A stretch of DNA of 64,000 nt, from positions 60,635,501-60,699,500 of the forward strand of contig NC_133027.1 in NCBI RefSeq assembly GCF_048771995.1, in the 5' to 3' direction. Shown piece by piece: positions 59,180-64,000 of the stretch. How positions within the stretch are numbered: the first letter of the stretch is position 1; the number at the start of each line of letters is the position of its first letter. The notes under the pieces are model-generated. The model was not told where the DNA came from. It did not search any database and saw only the letters and a list, made by a program, of their open reading frames with translations. A program made the position numbers and the translations under genes. The DNA is from Taeniopygia guttata (Eukaryota; Chordata; Aves; Passeriformes; Estrildidae).

Positions 59180-61301
59180 ACTGTTTTTGCCACTCTGGCA
59201 CAGATTACATGTTTAGTAAAGTGATACCCAGCTTCCCTGTAACTCTTTAGTAGATTTTTGGGAAAACTTCAGCAGGGGTAAATGGTTTGTAGACCACTTA
59301 TTTTTTATCTGCCAGTGAAGATTTGTTTTCACCAGCCACACAGAATAAAGACATCAAAATACATCAGAGAGTTAGCTTTGGTACATGTGTTTGTGTCATG
59401 AGGGTTAACTTTGTGATCCCGACTAAAGTTTAACATTGCTAGGGTTGACTTTAATTGAGATTTTTCAACATCCTAGGGGATGGGACTGAGAAAGTCCCAG
59501 TAAAACAAATCTGCTGAGCCTCCCTATGAAGGTGCTACCACAACCTCTTGCCTTTTTATGGCCACTGTCCAATGCTGATTGTGGTGGTGGAGCATTCAGC
59601 CTACTGAAGCTTCCCATCTGGAAACTTGCCATTTTCTGACCTGTAGTTTTAGAGAGTCTCAGCACAGTTAGTGTGACTGTATGGGAAGCAGATGGCTGAC
59701 AGTAGCAAAATCATGTTTGGTATGTGTTCCTGCTATAGCAGATGAGAGCAGTGCAGAAGACCGTCTCCCTTGACTCAGATCTCCCACCAGTTCATAACAC
59801 AATAATTCCTTGTTGTATCTCATAAGCAAACCTAGTACTGGGATATTATTATTATGGTTCAGTTTTGCTTGAAATATGGTTAGTGAGTAAAGTTTGGAAA
59901 CCTTTGAGAGATTAAGACTTGAGAGGAAAGCACCCCTGCAATTGCTGAGCATTACTTGTACTTCTGTTCCCTTAAAGAAAGTAATTTTCTCCTCCAACAT
60001 TTGTAAAGCAGTCCAGCTGTGGTGGTAATAATGAGGGAATAGAGGTGGCAGGCACTTCTCCAAAACAGCTTCTGAGCTTGTGTGTCTGTGTTGTGAAGTG
60101 AAAAAAATCTAGGAAAACTTTATGTGGAGAAGCCCCAAGGTGGAGAAATACATTTTTAGCTCTAGGGTTATGACTGGTGTTAATGTTTGGGTGTGGTGGG
60201 GATGGTGGGCTTCCCGGATTAGTATGTTTGCATAGCTGTTTTTTTTTTGAATGTGTCAAGGGGAACCAGGATGAAGATTGAAAACATCTTTTTTAGGGAA
60301 TGTGGTTATAATTGAAAGCAAATAAACTCTTAATAGTCATCTTCAGGCACGGTGAGCTGCTTTTTAATTATGCTGATTATAATTGCTGAAAATATTCATA
60401 GAAACTGGTTTTGCTCACAAGAAGTATTCATCCCTCTGCACAGGAAGCAAGAAAAGCTCGTCTTCTGCAACAGTAGATAGCTGTGAGAAATACAGCTGAA
60501 GCTGAGCTCTGTTGCCTGCACTGTAATTTACAGGGCTTCCACAGATCAAATAGTGTAAAACACTTGAGCGTTTGGAGTGAGCACAGCCAGAGTTTGTTGA
60601 TGGCCACCACCCTGCCCCAGTATCGTGCAGCCTTTGGCTTAAGCTGAATTGCTCTGCTCTTCCTCCACTAACTGGAAGTAACAGAAATAAAATTGCTTCA
60701 TACAAGTGAGAGGCAAGAGAAAGGCATGGCAGCTGATTTCCAGGGGAATGGTCTTTATGCTGCCTCAGAGATGCCCCAGTGGGTTATCGCAATGTGTGTG
60801 GCTGTTGAACCTACCGTAGCTTTCTGAATGGCTAGGATGCTGAGGAAAATCCCTTGGGGCTATTTCTATGGAATTTATTGACTGTTCTGCTGTAGTGCAG
60901 ACTGGTTCCTGCACAGGCTAAAACACTGGTTTATAGACTTTGTACCCTGAGATAAATTTATTCCCTCACCCATTGTGTGGCCTGTGTATCAGAGACATGT
61001 ACAATGGACCCTGGTAGCCATGGCTTGAGCCTTGATGAATTGAATGTCTGTCTTTTGAGGTTCATGGCAGCAGCTTGCTCACTACCTACTCTGTTAAAAG
61101 GATTACCTAACCATTGCACAATCACTATGGAGACCAGATGGTCTTTTTGCCTGTTTCTTTAGACAAATTGAGTTCAGTGTTTCCTTATGAATAGATATAA
61201 GCCCCTCGAAGGTCTCTTGTTGAATGTACTTTCTGCTCCCAGATGAGGAATTCTGAATGTAAACTCATTGCTTGTTTGTGGTCTGTGCCTCTTGGATATA
61301 G

Positions 61302-61347
61302 GAAGACAATACTGCTGGGTGTTGGCAATTTGTTCAGGAGCTTGGAG
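61302..61347 (+). other. Candidate small exon, 46 nt
   Basis: A moderate acceptor (CTGTGCCTCTTGGATATAG) precedes the interval and GTAAGG follows it. Read from its first base it encodes E-D-N-T-A-G-C-W-Q-F-V-Q-E-L-G without a stop; another frame is also open. No homology was recognised, and the polypyrimidine tract is weak. Confidence 0.1.
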
Positions 61348-62639
61348 GTAAGGAAGTTTGAGTGTTGTCTTCTGTTAACCTTGAATCAATAGTATTTTTG
61401 TTCAATCCAAGTTGCATATGACACTTTAAAAACTGTTCACATAGAGGAGTACACTTAGCAGAATAGGCAAATCAAACCTGCACAGGCAAGGGTATCATAA
61501 ATAACAGACTTCCAAATTGTTAGAGAGTAAGAAAATTACAGATTTTTTTTTCTTTTCTTTTTTGAGTGTAAGATGAAATTTCTGTGGCTTATCTGCTTTA
61601 TCAGATATCTTTGTGATAAGGCATTAATTCACATTTATAGGTCTGGAGCATCTCTATCATGATCTGTCTTTTCTAAGTTATTTATTTACTAACATTTTTC
61701 TAGGCTTGCTACTAAGACTGTTTTTATTTCTAGTTGGCAACATTTATCTTTGTTTTTGGTAAGGCCAGCTACATACCAATGAATTAATTTGAACTCTTTC
61801 AGTAAATAGCCACAAAAATAGTCAATGAGAGCAAAATCTAGCATGTTCAAATCAAGTAGCTATTCACTTGAAAATTATGAACAGTAGCCATGGAATTTAG
61901 GCAGAAAGGAAAAATTTTGGTGGTTGTGTGTTAAGAATGGTTTGTAACTTAACTGTGTGATCCAAAACTTAGTCTAACATCGTGTACTACTTCTTTTCTA
62001 TAGAGTGTTTCAATCCCTAAGCTGCTGGTGTGTTCTAAATCTGAGATCCAGATTTGGTCCTTTTGCTTTGAGTTGAGGTCTTTGTGTGCTAAGTTAAGAG
62101 CCAATACTTTCAGAAGGTTATGAAGTGCTTGGGTCTTGTTACCTCTGGGTCTGTGCAATGTTTGGTGCAGCCTTTTTCTTTTTTTACTGGCAGATTAACT
62201 TAAAATCAGAACAAACCTAAAGAAGGAGGTTATTGGGTGGCTGCTGGAGTGAATTTCATGGTGGCCTTTTACTACAAAGGTCATGGTTGGAATCCAAGCA
62301 TGGGGAAAGATAAACAGATGCTGGAGGACATTGCTCTGATCAGCCTGGTCCACATTGTAATGGACCACTGCACTACACTGTGAACTGTAATTGGTCTCCC
62401 AAAAGGAAAACTGGAGAGAGATGAAAGTTTGTCCTGGCTTGTCAGTGAGAGGAAAGAAAGACAAACAAAGAGGAGAGAAAATGAAACATTTACTCAATGA
62501 CTTATTGCCACTAATTCAATGTCAATTTTTAAAGTATGCTTGTAAAAATGTGTGTCTAAATTCCAGGAATCCCCTTCATCAAACTTCTCTTAATTTGTGA
62601 CTTTTGATTTTTTTTCTGTTTTATTCATTTTACATACAG

Positions 62640-62651
62640 TTGGAGTAAATG
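62640..62651 (+). other. Candidate neural-type microexon, 12 nt
   Basis: TTGGAGTAAATG is flanked by a very strong polypyrimidine tract ending CATTTTACATACAG and by the consensus donor GTAAGTTG. A branch-point-like CTTAAT lies about 50 bases upstream. At 12 nt it is frame-preserving; read as TT|GGA|GTA|AAT|G it gives G-V-N. Vertebrate neuronal genes carry many such microexons, but the UGC element typical of SRRM4 targets was not seen next to the acceptor. Support is from splice signals only. Confidence 0.15.
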
Positions 62652-64000
62652 GTAAGTTGTATTTGACTGAAAACCCTCTTTTCTCTTTTTGATGTTTTCT
62701 AGGAAGGCTGTGTGCAACTCCATTCTGGTTTTGGCAAGTATAGTGGCTGGCCACAAAGACAATGCAGAGCATACTGACTGCTAACCGTGCCCGTGTTTGA
62801 GAGTGTTCCTACAGGTTTGCTCTTTCTTTTATAATGTACTTTTAATCTAAAAGTGATAAGGGCTTGAAGTAGGGATGTTAAAACATAGAAACTCTAGAAG
62901 ATAAGATTATGCTTTCACAGTGGCTTGTTTTGACAATTTTTAAATGCGGCAGCAGTGTATCCTCCTCTGGGTGATAGTCTGAGATTCTGTGTGTAAAAAA
63001 GCGTAGCGCTGATGGAAAAAGCATTTTGGTGCTGTTTCTGTATGTTACAAACACTGGAGATTTATTCTGAGTTACAAAAAGAACAGAACTGTCTTTTTTT
63101 ACTTTGGGGTGCACTTTATATAGGTTTGAAATCTTCAGTCACCTCAGTGGGGCAATTTAACTGTTCCAGTGTTTGCTATTCACTGCAGACACTGAAAAAC
63201 TGAAGAGCATTTCACCAAGTGAACTACCGAACTGTGCTGTGCTGAATGAACATAATGCAGTTTTGTGCTGTAGTGGAAGATTAGGCTGTTTGCTAACCAA
63301 GTTCTTTTTTGTCAAATTTTTGGCACGTGTTTTTTTTTCCTTTCTCCTAGATTAGCTTCATTTAAACACATAGCTGGGGTTTACTGAACATTTTATTGAG
63401 GCAACACTTGGTTGCACAGAAATCAGTCAAGCTAAAACTGCAGTGGGCTTGTCTGCTGGCAGAAAGGATTTCTCTGAAAGTACAGTTCACTTTACATCTA
63501 AGTTATGATTATCTTGCTGTCTCCCTTTCATTATGCCATTGTTCTTGAGAGCCAGAGATTTTGTTAAGTTATAAGAAAAGGATGTTGCCAAGGGTATGGG
63601 TGGAGGAAGGTGTTGACATGATTTCAATGGAGTTAGATTCCAGCTTTATAACAGAGGGGTAATGAGCCACAGAGAAAATAGGCTTTCCTAGCTTGCCTCT
63701 AAAATAAGTTCAGTTATGAATTTAATGTTGTACATGGCTATTTAATGGTTTTTTTTTTTTGAAACAATTGTTTCATATCATTTTTAAATAGGCGTTTTCC
63801 TGTGTAGAGGATAAAAATGGCCTGTTACTTTTTGCTCTATCTTTTAGCCATTGTTTCTAATGAAACTCTTCTTAATTTAGTGGAAAATGGGGAATTCAGA
63901 AAGCCAATACAGTCTTCAGGGATCAAAAAATCATGCTGCTACTACAGCTGGTGCCAAGCAAAAGCCTTGCTCTCTGAAAATTCGCAGCATTCATGCTAAA

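Larger units (their letters stand above)
59180..64000. other. Non-coding unique sequence to the window end
   Basis: No gene or transposon was recognised. A 131-codon minus-strand open frame at 59668-60063 and a 96-codon one at 60415-60705 show no domain. T10 (60239-60248) and T12 (63749-63760) tracts occur. Two splice-flanked candidate small exons lie at 61302-61347 and 62640-62651. If the CpG island promoter is real, this is still first-intron sequence. Confidence 0.6.

Noticed and set aside
58966..59250. A 94-codon frame encoding repeated I/L/F/Y
   Set aside because: It is a translation of the ATTTT/GTTTT microsatellite.
59668..60063. A 131-codon minus-strand frame
   Set aside because: No recognisable domain was seen, and its length is within chance for this amount of DNA.
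62703..62783. An acceptor-like TTTTCTAG followed by 26 open codons ending in TAA
   Set aside because: No donor, polyadenylation signal or homology supports it.

Overview
This window looks like nuclear DNA from a bird. The evidence is three fragments of chicken-repeat-1 (CR1) LINEs, two of which keep the diagnostic 3' tail of 8-base ATTCTATG-type units, one older CR1-like fragment, and one fragment resembling an avian endogenous-retrovirus LTR. CpG is depleted everywhere except in one compact island, and repeats are sparse, as expected for a bird. A reptile sharing CR1 cannot be excluded from sequence alone. I could not assign the species or the locus.

No protein-coding gene could be identified. 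The open reading frames are short, overlap on both strands, match no family I recognise and are what chance gives in about 64 kb of AT-rich vertebrate DNA. The window is best read as intron and/or intergenic DNA, with one likely promoter near position 53,750-54,290.

Layout: 1-22.5 kb is unique AT-rich sequence with homopolymers, small tandem duplications and a possible regulatory block near 17.8 kb. A CR1 fragment lies at 22.55-22.87 kb and an older one at about 24.04-24.11 kb. From 24.1 to 43.5 kb the DNA is mostly unique; it contains a likely regulatory block at 34.25-34.64 kb, a GC-rich, CpG-poor block at 34.64-35.07 kb, nested palindromes at 37.04 kb and a G-quadruplex motif at 39.66 kb. 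A 3'-truncated CR1 lies at 43.53-43.89 kb. A perfect POU-dimer palindrome (MORE) sits at 42,921, and an ERV LTR fragment at 49.45-49.71 kb. A purine/A-rich tract at 53.55-53.64 kb comes just before the CpG island. The island carries a GC box, a CCAAT box and a good splice donor, suggesting a plus-strand first exon ending at 54,087. Downstream are three speculative small exons (27, 46 and 12 nt with good splice signals), a CR1 with an intact tail at 58.45-58.73 kb and a 36-unit ATTTT/GTTTT microsatellite at 59.0-59.18 kb.

If the island is a real promoter, DNA after 54,088 is its first intron and DNA before it is upstream intergenic sequence or an intron of a longer isoform. Nothing here amounts to a demonstrably new system. 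The most useful leads are the island with its candidate microexons, the MORE palindrome and the compound microsatellite.
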